A model generated the notes under the pieces. It searched no databases, was not told where the DNA came from, and saw only the letters and a program-made list of their open reading frames with translations. Source: Legionella septentrionalis (GTDB taxonomy: Bacteria; Pseudomonadota; Gammaproteobacteria; Legionellales; Legionellaceae). From it: a DNA stretch of 53,208 bases. Both the position numbers and the translations under genes were made by a program. Shown here one piece after another: positions 8,561-17,203 of this stretch (position 1 is the stretch's first letter; the number at the start of each line of letters is the position of its first letter). Location of the stretch: NCBI RefSeq assembly GCF_003989745.1, contig NZ_RZGS01000016.1, positions 1 to 53,208 of the forward strand, given 5' to 3'.

Positions 8561-9497
8561 TTTGATCTCCTAATGTTTCGATTCGTTCAAAATCATTGCG
8601 GCACAGATACCAGTCTGGGCTGTATTCATATCGCCAGAATAACGAATTAAGCGTCTCTACCCGATGCGGGCTTATCCACTCCCCTATGGTATGCACGGGT
8701 TCTACAAACTGGAAAGGGATTTCGTGATTACGGGCTTTAGCAACTTTTTGCTTTTCATATAAAGGGGAAATCGCTCGAAATCCATTGCAGAGGGGCACAA
8801 ACCATCCTGGCTGCCTGGGGATAAGGTGCCAGCTGTTTTCTTCATCAATATGGCATTCATAGTTCAGGGCAAAAAAATCCAGCCAAGCATCAACTATTGT
8901 AGTTTGTTCAGCTAGGTTTTTCATGTCTTGCCAGTGTTTTTCAAGAAGAGCGGCGCGCTCTACTAAGACAAAACCAGGTAATAATTGATATCTAAGGCGA
9001 CGCTTTTGTTTTTGAGCTTTTATTGGGTCTTCGTCAAGTTCAATAAATCGAACACGGCCTTTGGTAATTAGCCCGCCGGCTAATTTCAGCATGGATATTT
9101 TTTGGTGAATATACATTGGAAAAAGCGTTTCTGCTTCAGCATTCATTGCTTTATCCAGATCATCATAAGTAAAAGAGCAGGGCATCAGTAGTGAAATGGT
9201 AAGATGCATGCGTCCTTCTTCGTTAAAAGAAGCCGTTTTTGCCTCCTTGGTTAACGGATTGCGTGTCAGGGCAAAATTTTGATCGTTCCAGCCATTTATG
9301 GACAGGCAATGTACCTGATGGTTGTGGCAAATAATGGCGCTCTCATTTAGTGTTAAATCAAAATCTTTTTGTAATTGCCTGGATAATGCGTGTGTAAACC
9401 CTAAAAAACTGCTGACGGCCGGGAAACCATAAGTCAATCCTGCAATTGCATTTGCATTTTCAACTTCAATTTTTTCAATAAGCAGCAATGATTTCAT
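8541..9497 (-). CDS. cas5f: Type I-F Cascade subunit Cas5f (Csy2)
   Basis: Binds the 5' handle of the crRNA together with Cas8f at the tail of the complex. The 318-residue protein has the usual length for Csy2, an N-terminal RAMP-like segment ([16 protein letters not shown]) and the [19 protein letters not shown] stretch that is highly conserved in the family. It overlaps cas8f by 4 bp (ATGA) upstream and cas7f by 20 bp downstream, so the three Cascade genes are tightly coupled. Confidence 0.96.
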   Translation of the reverse strand: MKSLLLIEKIEVENANAIAGLTYGFPAVSSFLGFTHALSRQLQKDFDLTLNESAIICHNHQVHCLSINGWNDQNFALTRNPLTKEAKTASFNEEGRMHLTISLLMPCSFTYDDLDKAMNAEAETLFPMYIHQKISMLKLAGGLITKGRVRFIELDEDPIKAQKQKRRLRYQLLPGFVLVERAALLEKHWQDMKNLAEQTTIVDAWLDFFALNYECHIDEENSWHLIPRQPGWFVPLCNGFRAISPLYEKQKVAKARNHEIPFQFVEPVHTIGEWISPHRVETLNSLFWRYEYSPDWYLCRNDFERIETLGDQSESGTH

Positions 9498-10819
9498 CTC
9501 GTTAAATCCTCTAAAGCATCATTAAGCAGGTTTAATTTGCGCTTTAATTCTATAGCCCAGGCAGCATGTTCTTCGTCTTTAAATTTCAGTTGTTCATGCG
9601 TTAACCGCTCTAGTTTATGGTTTAACCAATTTGCAAAATTATAAATAATTTTTTCTTTCCAGTTTTCTTGCTCGCGTTGTGCCTGGAAATTAGGGTCGTC
9701 AAAGTAGGGGTCAAGCCAGAATTTTTCCTCTTTTGTAAGGGATGAATCCATGCTCCAACCAGCAGGCTTTGTTTGGATAATAGTTGCAGCGCAATGTAAA
9801 AAAATATCGATGATTTCATCGACCAAAGCACCGCGAGACTTGCGGATTGCAAAATTACTATTTTTATTTTTGACCTGCTCAAGTAGTGACTTGAGGCGAA
9901 TTAGGGCTGGGTAAACTTGTTTTTCAAACAGCCGCATAAAAGAGCCTCGTCTGGTAAGAGGTGGTAAAGTTTGACTTTGCCAGGTTGGCGGTTCTGCATT
10001 TAACAAATATATTTCGCCATTACGGCGGGCGTTAAACAACGAAACATTTTGCGGATTGCCGCCGCCAAAACGTTGATGTGCGAGCTTAACGTATTTTTTT
10101 ATTTTTTCAGTTGTAAACATGTGGTGACGCTTTGCTTCATATAACTGTTTTGCCTTGTCACTGTAACGTGCATTGTCAATAGTCTCATATAGATGTTGAG
10201 CCAATGAAGTGGGAAACAAGGGGCTTATTAAATGGTAGTTTGGGCGCTCATTCACTGGAAAATAGAGTTGTTTTGCAAGCGGGTGGGTTGAAAGCGCTTC
10301 ATTCTTTAAGGCTTTTTGAAACCCCTGCATTAAGTCCGTAAGTTGCTTCTCGTTTTCCACAAAGGGCTTGAATGGGGTAGAGTCATGGTTAGCGAGGCAC
10401 AAGTGTAGGCTTTGACCATTGGCTTGTAAGGTTAAAAAAGCTGCTACATCCATGTGAGCAGCATTACTTATTGCATCAAGTCCAATATGCTCCAAAGATA
10501 TGCTGGTTAAATAACCCGGGTAGCTGCCAATGGCCGGGTAAAGAAGAGCATTGATGTTAGTTCCTTTGGCACAGCTATTAATATATTTTACCGAATGGGT
10601 AATAAGTGTGACGTGTTTTGCCCGTTGCGCAGCCTCCATGAGCCAATTGGCAGGCTGGTATTCCTCACGTAATTTAGCCTCATCTTCATGCAATGCTGCG
10701 AGAGCGGTATTATCCGACGCATGGAGCGCTTTTTGCCGCTTTTTTTGCAGCTTATCAAGTTTGGTATTTAGTCGGGAGGTAATAAATTGAATTATGGCTT
10801 CTGCAAAAGTCGCTGTCAT
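9494..10819 (-). CDS. cas8f: Type I-F Cascade large subunit Cas8f (Csy1)
   Basis: Recognises the PAM and the crRNA 5' end together with Cas5f. The 441-residue product has the length of Csy1 and features common in that family, such as QPANWLMEAAQRA (as YQPANWL...) near residue 55, KGTNINAL, and FGGGNPQNVSLFNARRNGE, a strongly conserved central segment. The start at 10819 follows a short untranslated region with a candidate promoter at 10842-10871. It overlaps cas5f by 4 bp. Confidence 0.96.
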   Translation of the reverse strand: MTATFAEAIIQFITSRLNTKLDKLQKKRQKALHASDNTALAALHEDEAKLREEYQPANWLMEAAQRAKHVTLITHSVKYINSCAKGTNINALLYPAIGSYPGYLTSISLEHIGLDAISNAAHMDVAAFLTLQANGQSLHLCLANHDSTPFKPFVENEKQLTDLMQGFQKALKNEALSTHPLAKQLYFPVNERPNYHLISPLFPTSLAQHLYETIDNARYSDKAKQLYEAKRHHMFTTEKIKKYVKLAHQRFGGGNPQNVSLFNARRNGEIYLLNAEPPTWQSQTLPPLTRRGSFMRLFEKQVYPALIRLKSLLEQVKNKNSNFAIRKSRGALVDEIIDIFLHCAATIIQTKPAGWSMDSSLTKEEKFWLDPYFDDPNFQAQREQENWKEKIIYNFANWLNHKLERLTHEQLKFKDEEHAAWAIELKRKLNLLNDALEDLTR

Positions 10820-10841
10820 CTTCTATTCCCTGTTAGATAAC

Positions 10842-10871
10842 TTTATATTCAGTACAAGCGTAAGTGAGCAA
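10842..10871 (-). promoter_or_regulatory. Candidate promoter for the Cascade genes
   Basis: Read on the minus strand, TTGCTC (10866-10871) and TATAAA (10842-10847) are separated by 18 bp, upstream of cas8f in the 78-bp gap after cas2-3. It fits a sigma-70 promoter and could let the interference complex be made separately from the adaptation genes. This is a motif reading only. Confidence 0.4.
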
Positions 10872-10897
10872 CCAGCCCTAAGGGTTATTAATTATTT

Positions 10898-13800
10898 TCA
10901 TTCATCAAAATTTCTGTAGATCCCCAATAAAGGATGATATGTCCAAATTTTTAAACCGGATTCATCTTTTGGCAATTGCAGGAAGCCAAAATTTCTGCAA
11001 GCATGGGCAATTGTAACTTCATTCTTTATTGCCAGTGAAATTATTCCCGTTTCATAGCCGATGTTTACTAAAGAATGAATATTATGAGCCGGCTCCCATT
11101 CACTGCGTTGGAATAATTTATCTTGTTTAATGGGTGTTTGACTATAAAAATTATCAAATTGGCAAAATTTTGCTTGCTCACCTTCTTCTTCAAAATACAA
11201 AACGAAATCTTCCTGTGGGTAAGATTTCCTGAAGGGTGTTTTATATTGAAGTTGCGCCGTCCAGGTAGGATTTTCTTTCCACCATAAACTTGCATGAATT
11301 CTGTATTGGCAGTCACCAAAAAGACGCGCTGCAGTATGAGCATGTTCTAAATCCACGAGATTGTTTTGGGGATCTAATGGTTTGGCGTAATTTATTCGGC
11401 TTGTTGCATCCAGTTTTTGGTACTGATTTTTATGAAGGATGTTACCTAAGTCGTGTGATAGCAATGGAAAATGCTCCGTTTCGAACCCAGGTTTTGTATA
11501 TGCAATTTTTTTGCCCTGCAAGGCTTTAAAATTTTGCGTCAAAATGTAGAAATTTTCGTTTGCAGGTTTTAATTGGCGGTGCCGTTGTACCCGGCCGGCG
11601 AGTTGAATTAATGAACGCATGGAGCTTGGTTCCGCAATAGCCCAATCATAATCATGATCACGTCCTACCTCAGCCACTGGTGTTGCCAAAACAATAAATA
11701 CATGGTGTGTTTCAGTGTATTTCTTAAATGCTTCCTGAATATATGGGTGGGTCCACAATTGTTCAGGGCGGTGACGAATAAGCAGGCTATCCAGTCGATT
11801 CTCAATTTCGGAGCGTATCAACAAGGGAAACTGACTATGATAGATACAAAAATGCAAATGATATTCTTTAGCAAAAGGCCGCGATAAAAGAAATTTTGCA
11901 ACTGCAACCAGCTTATTAATATTTGCCATGCGTATGATCCCAAAGGAGACGGTTCTTCCTGAAGGGTGTTTTTGATGATGGTAGCCGTGCAGTGTTTTTA
12001 TTGATTCAACTATAACACTGCTAAAGGTTTCTGCTATAAGGGGTGCTTTTCTGTCCGCACAAGAAATTGGAACAAGTTTGCCGATGCGCAAGGGGGGGTG
12101 CTTAGAAAGCTTAGAAATGCGTTTGGCAACAAATTGTGTATGAGCTTGCTCAAAAGCAGTGCTATCGTGAGGATTGCTCTGGCTTACTCCAAATTCATCA
12201 AACCACGCGCAGTAAATGGGAGCTTCTGCTTCTACATCGCGGCAGGCTCGGTTGAATTGGCAACGACCATACCTATATGCCTCAAATAAGCTTTTGACTA
12301 AATCTGGAGGTAAGGTTGCTGATGATAGTAATACTCTTGCACCCAGCATACCGGCCCAGTTAACAAGGCGGGTAAGCGCTGGTAAGTCATCCAGATTGAA
12401 ATCATCCGGTTCATCAAGAACCAAGTCGGCAGTGAGCAGCCGCATCATCGGGGCAATTTGCTTGCCTCCGCGCTCACCCTCTGTGGCCGGTATTAAGTGG
12501 TCAATTGTACTGACTAAAACGGGCGCACTCACCAGTTTATGCAGCTTGGGGCTTCGGCCAAGCCAAGCGCTTAGTAAGCTATCATCAAGCATACCTTCGT
12601 AGTGTATGTATTGTTCTTCTTCATCAAAAGCGGATAATGATTCTGAGCCATATACTGCAAGCTCTGATGCGGATTGCATAGTAGCATCATTTCTTTTATT
12701 TTGATCATAAAGTTCGCGTACCGCTTGTGAGCCTATCAGCACAGCTAAATCATCATCGCTAAGATGTAATAACTCTCTTAATGCGTCTCCTGTCTGCAAG
12801 GTTAAAGTTCTTAACCCTATCGCAACGCTGAAGCGGCATCCTTTTTTTTCATTTGCCAACCCGTACATGATTCTCGCGTTTCCAAATGTTTTTCCACTGC
12901 CAGTTGAAGCCATATTTACGCCGAAAAAACCTTGCTCAAAGCTACGCTCTGAAATGGAGCGCGCTAAATCATGCGCTTTGTTTTGCCAATCGAAGCGCTT
13001 TTGTGGCGTGCGTTTTGTGAATCCTTTGTGGCGGGTAATGGCGGGAAGAGTGCGAATAAAGTGAGGAAGGCGGCGTGCGATTAAATAGGCATAATGCCCT
13101 ACACCGACGTTATGCTCATCTAATTTTTGTTTAAGTTGTCCTGTTTTTCTATCGGTATTTGCATATGACTTGTAATTTTTATCCTGCCATTGTGTGTTGA
13201 CATCGGAAGCAGAGTAGCAATGGTCTGCAAGCATAAGTACCATACGGGATATATGGCTTGAAAATCTGTCTTGCAGCCAGTCAAAAGTTGGCAAGTCAAT
13301 ATTTTTTAAAGCTTTTTTCCCTAAACTATTCGCTTTTTTACACCAAGTGTGGCTTCCTAGCGGAGTGTTTTCAGGAAAAGTCCACACGTTTAGCCATTCA
13401 TCATCGCTCCACAGCATGTTAGCTTGGATGGAATTCGCTGTTGCATTAACAAGTTTGTGGTTAAGCCACGTTGCAATGCAGTCAAAGCGCAGTGCTCGCC
13501 CGCTTTCATGGTCGCTTTGCTGTTGTAACAGGCGGTGATGAGAAACAATCAACCACCCCACAACTTGGGCTAAAATGGGTAGGCCTTTAAACAGATTGGT
13601 GCACTTCGCTTCCTGGGTTAGAGATGAAAATAAATCAAGTAGTATTTTTTCCTTTCCCGGTTTGAAGCTTGCAAGTTTCTCAAGCCACTGCTTGTCCGTT
13701 AAATCCTCTACAAAGCATTTAAAAATAACTAATGAAACCCATTCATGCCTTACTGGTTCCTGTGTGATTTTTTGGGTTCTTAGCTTTTGTTGAAATAAAA

Positions 13801-14188
13801 AATTTGCTTTGCCTACATCATGAAACAAGCCGGCGATACCGGCGAGTATCGCGATTATATCGGCTGTATGCCAACTGTTTTCATCTTTGCTGCGCAATAC
13901 GTCTCGTGAAGTGTAATTCGTGGGTATGGTGCCGTCTGAGTTAAATTTTTCAAGATTGCCAACAATCCAGAGCAGCTCTGAATAATTCGCTTTTTTTAAC
14001 CAATGGCAGGCCACAGCCGTATTACGCCTTGCCGTTTTTTTGAGCAATTTTCGTATAGTCAGCAAGCCTTCCTGAGTGATATTGGTTTGCCAGGTACGTA
14101 TGCCCTTTCTTTCTGCAAATTGATCAAGGATGCGGCTTGTTTCTTTTAGTGCGTTTTTGCTGCATTGTGAAATAATCAGCACATTCAT
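10898..14188 (-). CDS. cas3: Cas2-Cas3 fusion helicase-nuclease (type I-F)
   Basis: A 1096-residue fusion typical of I-F: an N-terminal Cas2-like domain (about 1-95, MNVLIISQCSKNAL...), an HD nuclease (LFHDVGKANF, His123-Asp124, and SHHRLL near 216-221), and a superfamily 2 helicase with Walker A STGSGKT (428-434), DEPD (592-595), SAT (623-625) and QLAGRVQRHR (862-871). In interference it is recruited to the R-loop and degrades target DNA; with Cas1 it forms the adaptation complex. All key motifs are intact. The start ATG at 14188 follows GAAGG and lies 10 bp after the cas1 stop. Confidence 0.97.
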   Translation of the reverse strand: MNVLIISQCSKNALKETSRILDQFAERKGIRTWQTNITQEGLLTIRKLLKKTARRNTAVACHWLKKANYSELLWIVGNLEKFNSDGTIPTNYTSRDVLRSKDENSWHTADIIAILAGIAGLFHDVGKANFLFQQKLRTQKITQEPVRHEWVSLVIFKCFVEDLTDKQWLEKLASFKPGKEKILLDLFSSLTQEAKCTNLFKGLPILAQVVGWLIVSHHRLLQQQSDHESGRALRFDCIATWLNHKLVNATANSIQANMLWSDDEWLNVWTFPENTPLGSHTWCKKANSLGKKALKNIDLPTFDWLQDRFSSHISRMVLMLADHCYSASDVNTQWQDKNYKSYANTDRKTGQLKQKLDEHNVGVGHYAYLIARRLPHFIRTLPAITRHKGFTKRTPQKRFDWQNKAHDLARSISERSFEQGFFGVNMASTGSGKTFGNARIMYGLANEKKGCRFSVAIGLRTLTLQTGDALRELLHLSDDDLAVLIGSQAVRELYDQNKRNDATMQSASELAVYGSESLSAFDEEEQYIHYEGMLDDSLLSAWLGRSPKLHKLVSAPVLVSTIDHLIPATEGERGGKQIAPMMRLLTADLVLDEPDDFNLDDLPALTRLVNWAGMLGARVLLSSATLPPDLVKSLFEAYRYGRCQFNRACRDVEAEAPIYCAWFDEFGVSQSNPHDSTAFEQAHTQFVAKRISKLSKHPPLRIGKLVPISCADRKAPLIAETFSSVIVESIKTLHGYHHQKHPSGRTVSFGIIRMANINKLVAVAKFLLSRPFAKEYHLHFCIYHSQFPLLIRSEIENRLDSLLIRHRPEQLWTHPYIQEAFKKYTETHHVFIVLATPVAEVGRDHDYDWAIAEPSSMRSLIQLAGRVQRHRQLKPANENFYILTQNFKALQGKKIAYTKPGFETEHFPLLSHDLGNILHKNQYQKLDATSRINYAKPLDPQNNLVDLEHAHTAARLFGDCQYRIHASLWWKENPTWTAQLQYKTPFRKSYPQEDFVLYFEEEGEQAKFCQFDNFYSQTPIKQDKLFQRSEWEPAHNIHSLVNIGYETGIISLAIKNEVTIAHACRNFGFLQLPKDESGLKIWTYHPLLGIYRNFDE

Positions 14189-14198
14189 TCGTTAACCT

Positions 14199-15161
14199 TC
14201 ATAACGAATCACAAGTTTGCTTAAGCCCTTCTATCATCACATCCATCGCTCTAAACTGGTTAAATTGAACAATGCAACGGTTACGGAATTCTTGGGCAGT
14301 GTCCCCTGCCATAGCTGCAATAAAAGCACACGGCAGAACCATCGCATCCTTAATTAAATCTGCCACATCAAATATCAGTCCTCCGCGTCTGGTTTTGCCA
14401 TGCAATACAGCCAATGCATGAGGCAGGCCCATTACCCACGTTGCAGTGGCTGCCAACCCATAAGCGAGATAATTGCCGTGATCAAGAAACCGATTAGCCA
14501 GGTCGAAACCTTGACCATTTTTTTCACGCCGAAAATATCCATATCCTACTGCGCTGGCTGCCAACCTATACAGGGTTTTTGTTAATTTTGCCTCCAATGC
14601 TAAAAGCTGATTCGATGTCTCGCAGCGCGTCAGTTCGGCAGAAGTCAAATCCAAAAGCGCGTGAAGTGTGTTTATGTCTATTTTAAAAGCCGCGTCCCTG
14701 TTAAGTGCGTATTTTGGCCAAATATTTTTTATTTGCTGAAGCCGAATGGTTTGAAATTGTTTTGCAGCAAACGTGCGTTTAGTATCGTCAAACCAAAACC
14801 CCACCCATTTTTGCAGATATTCGGTAGGTCGATACTCACTTTGCGGTGATATCCAGGAAAATGTAACTTCAAACTCATTACCGGAAAACAATGGAGAGCC
14901 GTCACCACCACAAAATCCTACCATTACACCTGCTTTTGCAAATTCCCGCATTGCGGCTTGAGTGACGGAAGTGCCTGTACCCAATAAAATAAATGTTGTA
15001 TTGGCAATAGGTATATTCCAATAAAGTGAGCGCTTCCCTTCTTCTGTGAGATATTCAACGCGTCCGCCATTAACCAAGATTCTACAGTGTTCCAAATAGT
15101 ATAAATTGGCACGCTTTGAGTGCAGAATGGTTTTTAGATCAGAGGGCGTCAGGTTGTCCAT
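14199..15161 (-). CDS. cas1: CRISPR spacer integrase Cas1 (type I-F)
   Basis: Inserts new spacers at the leader end of the array as a complex with Cas2-3. In this 320-residue protein the metal-binding residues fall at Glu190 (LLALEAKL), His254 (AVLHGKTRRGG), Asp265 and Asp268 (IFDVADLIKD), positions I recall as the same in the Pseudomonas aeruginosa I-F enzyme. It is the first gene of the cas operon and is preceded by a good promoter-like sequence at 15188-15216. The ribosome site is weak. Confidence 0.97.
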   Translation of the reverse strand: MDNLTPSDLKTILHSKRANLYYLEHCRILVNGGRVEYLTEEGKRSLYWNIPIANTTFILLGTGTSVTQAAMREFAKAGVMVGFCGGDGSPLFSGNEFEVTFSWISPQSEYRPTEYLQKWVGFWFDDTKRTFAAKQFQTIRLQQIKNIWPKYALNRDAAFKIDINTLHALLDLTSAELTRCETSNQLLALEAKLTKTLYRLAASAVGYGYFRREKNGQGFDLANRFLDHGNYLAYGLAATATWVMGLPHALAVLHGKTRRGGLIFDVADLIKDAMVLPCAFIAAMAGDTAQEFRNRCIVQFNQFRAMDVMIEGLKQTCDSL

Positions 15162-15187
15162 AACCGGAGTGAAGAAATTTTATATTA

Positions 15188-15216
15188 ATTATAATGAAAA
15201 AGTGCTTATTTGAAAA
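15188..15216 (-). promoter_or_regulatory. Candidate promoter of the cas operon
   Basis: On the minus strand TTTTCA (15211-15216) and a perfect TATAAT (15188-15193) are 17 bp apart, about 27 bp upstream of the cas1 start codon. This fits a sigma-70 promoter reading into cas1. The surrounding sequence is very A+T-rich. Confidence 0.55.
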
Positions 15217-15247
15217 TTTAATTGAAAAATATCTAAAATTTTACAGA

Positions 15248-15427
15248 TTAAGAAAAGGACATGGTATTTTTTGCTGATTTGATGCTTTGCTTGAGTTTCT
15301 CTCTTATAAAGGTTTGAAGCTCTGGCAATAAATCCTGAAAACGAGTCGACTTACCACAGCAATTTCTATATTTCTTTTTACTTCCACATGGGCACTTACG
15401 GTGAGGTCTGACTTTAGTTTTAATCAT
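15248..15427 (-). CDS. SEC-C zinc-motif mini protein
   Basis: A 59-residue protein whose first half is a SEC-C metal-binding motif, CPCGSKKKYRNCCG (residues 13-26), the zinc site found at the C-terminus of SecA and in many small stand-alone proteins. The rest is a charged amphipathic helix. I choose the ATG at 15427; an in-frame TTG lies five codons upstream without a better ribosome site. It is encoded just upstream of cas1 on the same strand. The role is unknown; it may be a chance neighbour of the cas operon. Confidence 0.65.
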   Translation of the reverse strand: MIKTKVRPHRKCPCGSKKKYRNCCGKSTRFQDLLPELQTFIREKLKQSIKSAKNTMSFS

Positions 15428-15442
15428 AAAAAATAAACCCAA

Positions 15443-15732
15443 TAAACCCGCTGGAAACCCTGCGATCGGGGGATTTTTAAATTTTTGTTTAAAATCAAGA
15501 AGTTATATGGGGCGGCGGCTATTTAATTGATCATGTAAGCCATTGTTTAAATTAATATTAATAACCTATGTTTTTGCGGTTATCCCCAAAGTTGCCCTTG
15601 GTTATCTTTTATAAACGAGTTGATCCTATTATTCAGCATCACTATAAAGATTGTTTTTAGGTAGCCTTCCTATTTTTTTCTTAAACATGCTTTATTGTAA
15701 ATATCAGCTTTTTCCTCATTAGAAATATCTAA
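15443..15732. other. Non-coding A+T-rich gap
   Basis: A 290-bp stretch between the SEC-C gene and the nucleotidyltransferase pseudogene. I see no convincing open frame, RNA gene or strong hairpin. It probably holds the promoter of the decayed gene downstream and old island debris. Confidence 0.5.
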
Positions 15733-16424
15733 GTGTTAATAGAGCTTCTTCGAATCTGAGGATGCTGGAAAGTCGCGAGAAAACTCGGTAATCTGAATGA
15801 CGAAATAGTCTATCTCGGTGGCTGTACTACCGCACTGTTTATAACTGAACCTCTCTCATTGGATGTCAGGTCAACATTGGATGTTGATTGCATTATTGAT
15901 GTCATTTCCTTAGTCTAATATCAGAAATTTGAAAAGCAATTAAAAGAAAAAGGCTTTTATCGCTCGATGAATGATGATGTGATTTGCCGCTGGCATTTTG
16001 ATGAGATTATACTCGATGTAATGCCTACGGATGAAAAAATTTTAGGCTGGGGTAACTATTGGTATAAAGAGGCAATTAACCATGCTATTAGCCATCAAAT
16101 TACAGAAGATTTATGCATTAAGTCCGTTACTGCCCCATATTTTTTAGCCACCAAAATTGAAGCATTCAAATCAAGAGGCAACAATGATTTTCTTGGCAGC
16201 CATGATTTTGAAGACATTATCACAGTGATTGCTGGTTGTGTTGATATTGGGAAAGAGGTACAGGCTTCAAATGGCAATTTAAAGAAGCATTTACAATTGG
16301 TATTCAGTGAATTATTAGAAAATGACCCATTTATACAGTCATGCCTGGTCATGTGAGTGACGGACCTGTCACAATGCAGCGAGTTCAAACTGTGATAGAG
16401 AGAATCAAAGAAATTATTGCTTAA
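15733..16424 (+). pseudogene. Nucleotidyltransferase-fold (AbiEii-like) protein, decayed
   Basis: One frame reads almost through from a GTG at 15733 but is broken by TGA (15757-15759) and TAA (15916-15918). It shifts frame near 16340, after which the other frame continues to a TAA at 16422-16424. The joined product contains LNDEIVYLGGCTTALF then TLDVDCIIDV, a GG...DxD nucleotidyltransferase core, followed by VICRWHFDEIILDVMPTDE, APYFLATKIEAFKSRG and SHDFEDIITVI. These segments are characteristic of a family usually annotated as nucleotidyltransferase or AbiEii-like toxin. The gene is clearly inactive unless an internal start makes the 129-residue piece 15967-16356. It pairs with the broken metallophosphoesterase downstream. 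Confidence 0.75.
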
Positions 16425-16440
16425 GAAATGAGTAGATAAA

Positions 16441-16937
16441 TGAAACTAGCATGGTTAACTGATATACATCTTAATTTTCTGGACATTGAGTCCCGTAAAA
16501 AATTTACGAGGAAATTTCCGCGACTAAATGCGATGCGCTTTTAATTAGTGGAGATATAGCTGAAGCTCCTTGTGTCGTTGAACTCATGAATGAAATGGCT
16601 AAACAAATTAAAAAGCCGATTTATTTTGTTGTTGGTAACCACGATTATTATAAAGGAACCATTTGTGATGTCCGTAATGCATTAACAATCTTAAGCAAAG
16701 AAAATGATCTTTTATTCTGGTTACCTGCCACTGGAATACAAGTGCTGGCAAATAATACTATTTTATTAGGACAAGACGGTTGGGCGGCTAGGTGACTATC
16801 AAAATAGCCCTATATCATTAAACGATAGCCGAATGATTACTGATTTATTTCAAGAAAAGCTTCTTGGTAAATACCAGTTGTTGCAAAAAGAAGTCTATAT
16901 GATGCAATATAAATCAAGGTATTACGTACTGATTTGA
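16441..16937 (+). pseudogene. Metallophosphoesterase, frameshifted and truncated
   Basis: The ATG at 16441 starts MKLAWLTDIHLNFL (motif DxH) but the frame ends after about 34 codons. A second frame continues with ALLISGDIAEAP (motif GD) and VVGNHDYYKG (motif GNHD) up to TGA near 16792. A third frame then gives GDYQNSPISLNDSRMI and ends at 16937. Two frameshifts are therefore needed, and the C-terminal metal ligands (H and GHxH) are missing, so the gene is both frameshifted and truncated. The truncation point is only 30 bp from the 3' end of tRNA-Leu, which suggests loss by recombination at the island border. It starts 16 bp after the nucleotidyltransferase pseudogene, so the two were probably an operon. 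Confidence 0.8.
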
Positions 16938-16967
16938 ATCATTGCGAACTGTTAAAACTCATCAATA

Positions 16968-17054
16968 TGGTACCGAGAAGAGGACTCGAACCTCCACGGG
17001 GTTGCCCCCACTAGCACCTGAAGCTAGCGTGTCTACCAATTCCACCACCTCGGC
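16968..17054 (-). tRNA. tRNA-Leu (anticodon CAG)
   Basis: Read on the minus strand the 87-base molecule starts GCCGAGGTGGTGGAATTGG and ends CTTCTCGGTACCA, with an encoded CCA. The anticodon stem-loop is CTAGC-TTCAGGT-GCTAG, giving anticodon CAG, and the long variable arm (GGGGGCAACCCC) is a class II feature of leucine tRNAs. The T-arm contains GGTTCGAGTCC. It lies at the border of the CRISPR region; its 3' end faces the decayed metallophosphoesterase gene, the usual side for island insertion. I found no second copy of its 3' end near 5135-5300. Confidence 0.97.
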
Positions 17055-17203
17055 AATCGACCGCTAAGGTACTCAAGAATATAAGCAGTGTCAATCGTTA
17101 TTTCCATATTGTAGCAAAAATATTGCAGCAAGTTAGTGTCGTGATTCAGGTATAAATTTTTTGCATTTTATTAGGCGACGATTAGAATGGTTTTTATTTT
17201 TGG

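Noticed and set aside
8980-9005. A CRISPR-repeat-like sequence (TCTAAGGCGACGC) inside cas5f as a cas-regulating mini-repeat
   Set aside because: Only a short part matches the repeat, it is within coding sequence and the stem is not complementary.
10551-10790. Plus-strand open frames opposite the cas genes, for example at 10551-10790 and 12216-12602
   Set aside because: They are antisense shadows of cas8f and cas3 with biased composition and no ribosome sites.
5304-15161. A type I-F3 (Tn7-like, transposon-encoded) CRISPR system
   Set aside because: cas1 and cas2-3 are present and intact, and no tniQ, tnsA, tnsB or tnsC gene is seen, so this is an ordinary I-F1 system.
16095-16388. Minus-strand open frame over the nucleotidyltransferase pseudogene
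   Set aside because: The plus strand holds clear family motifs; the minus-strand peptide is cysteine-rich nonsense.
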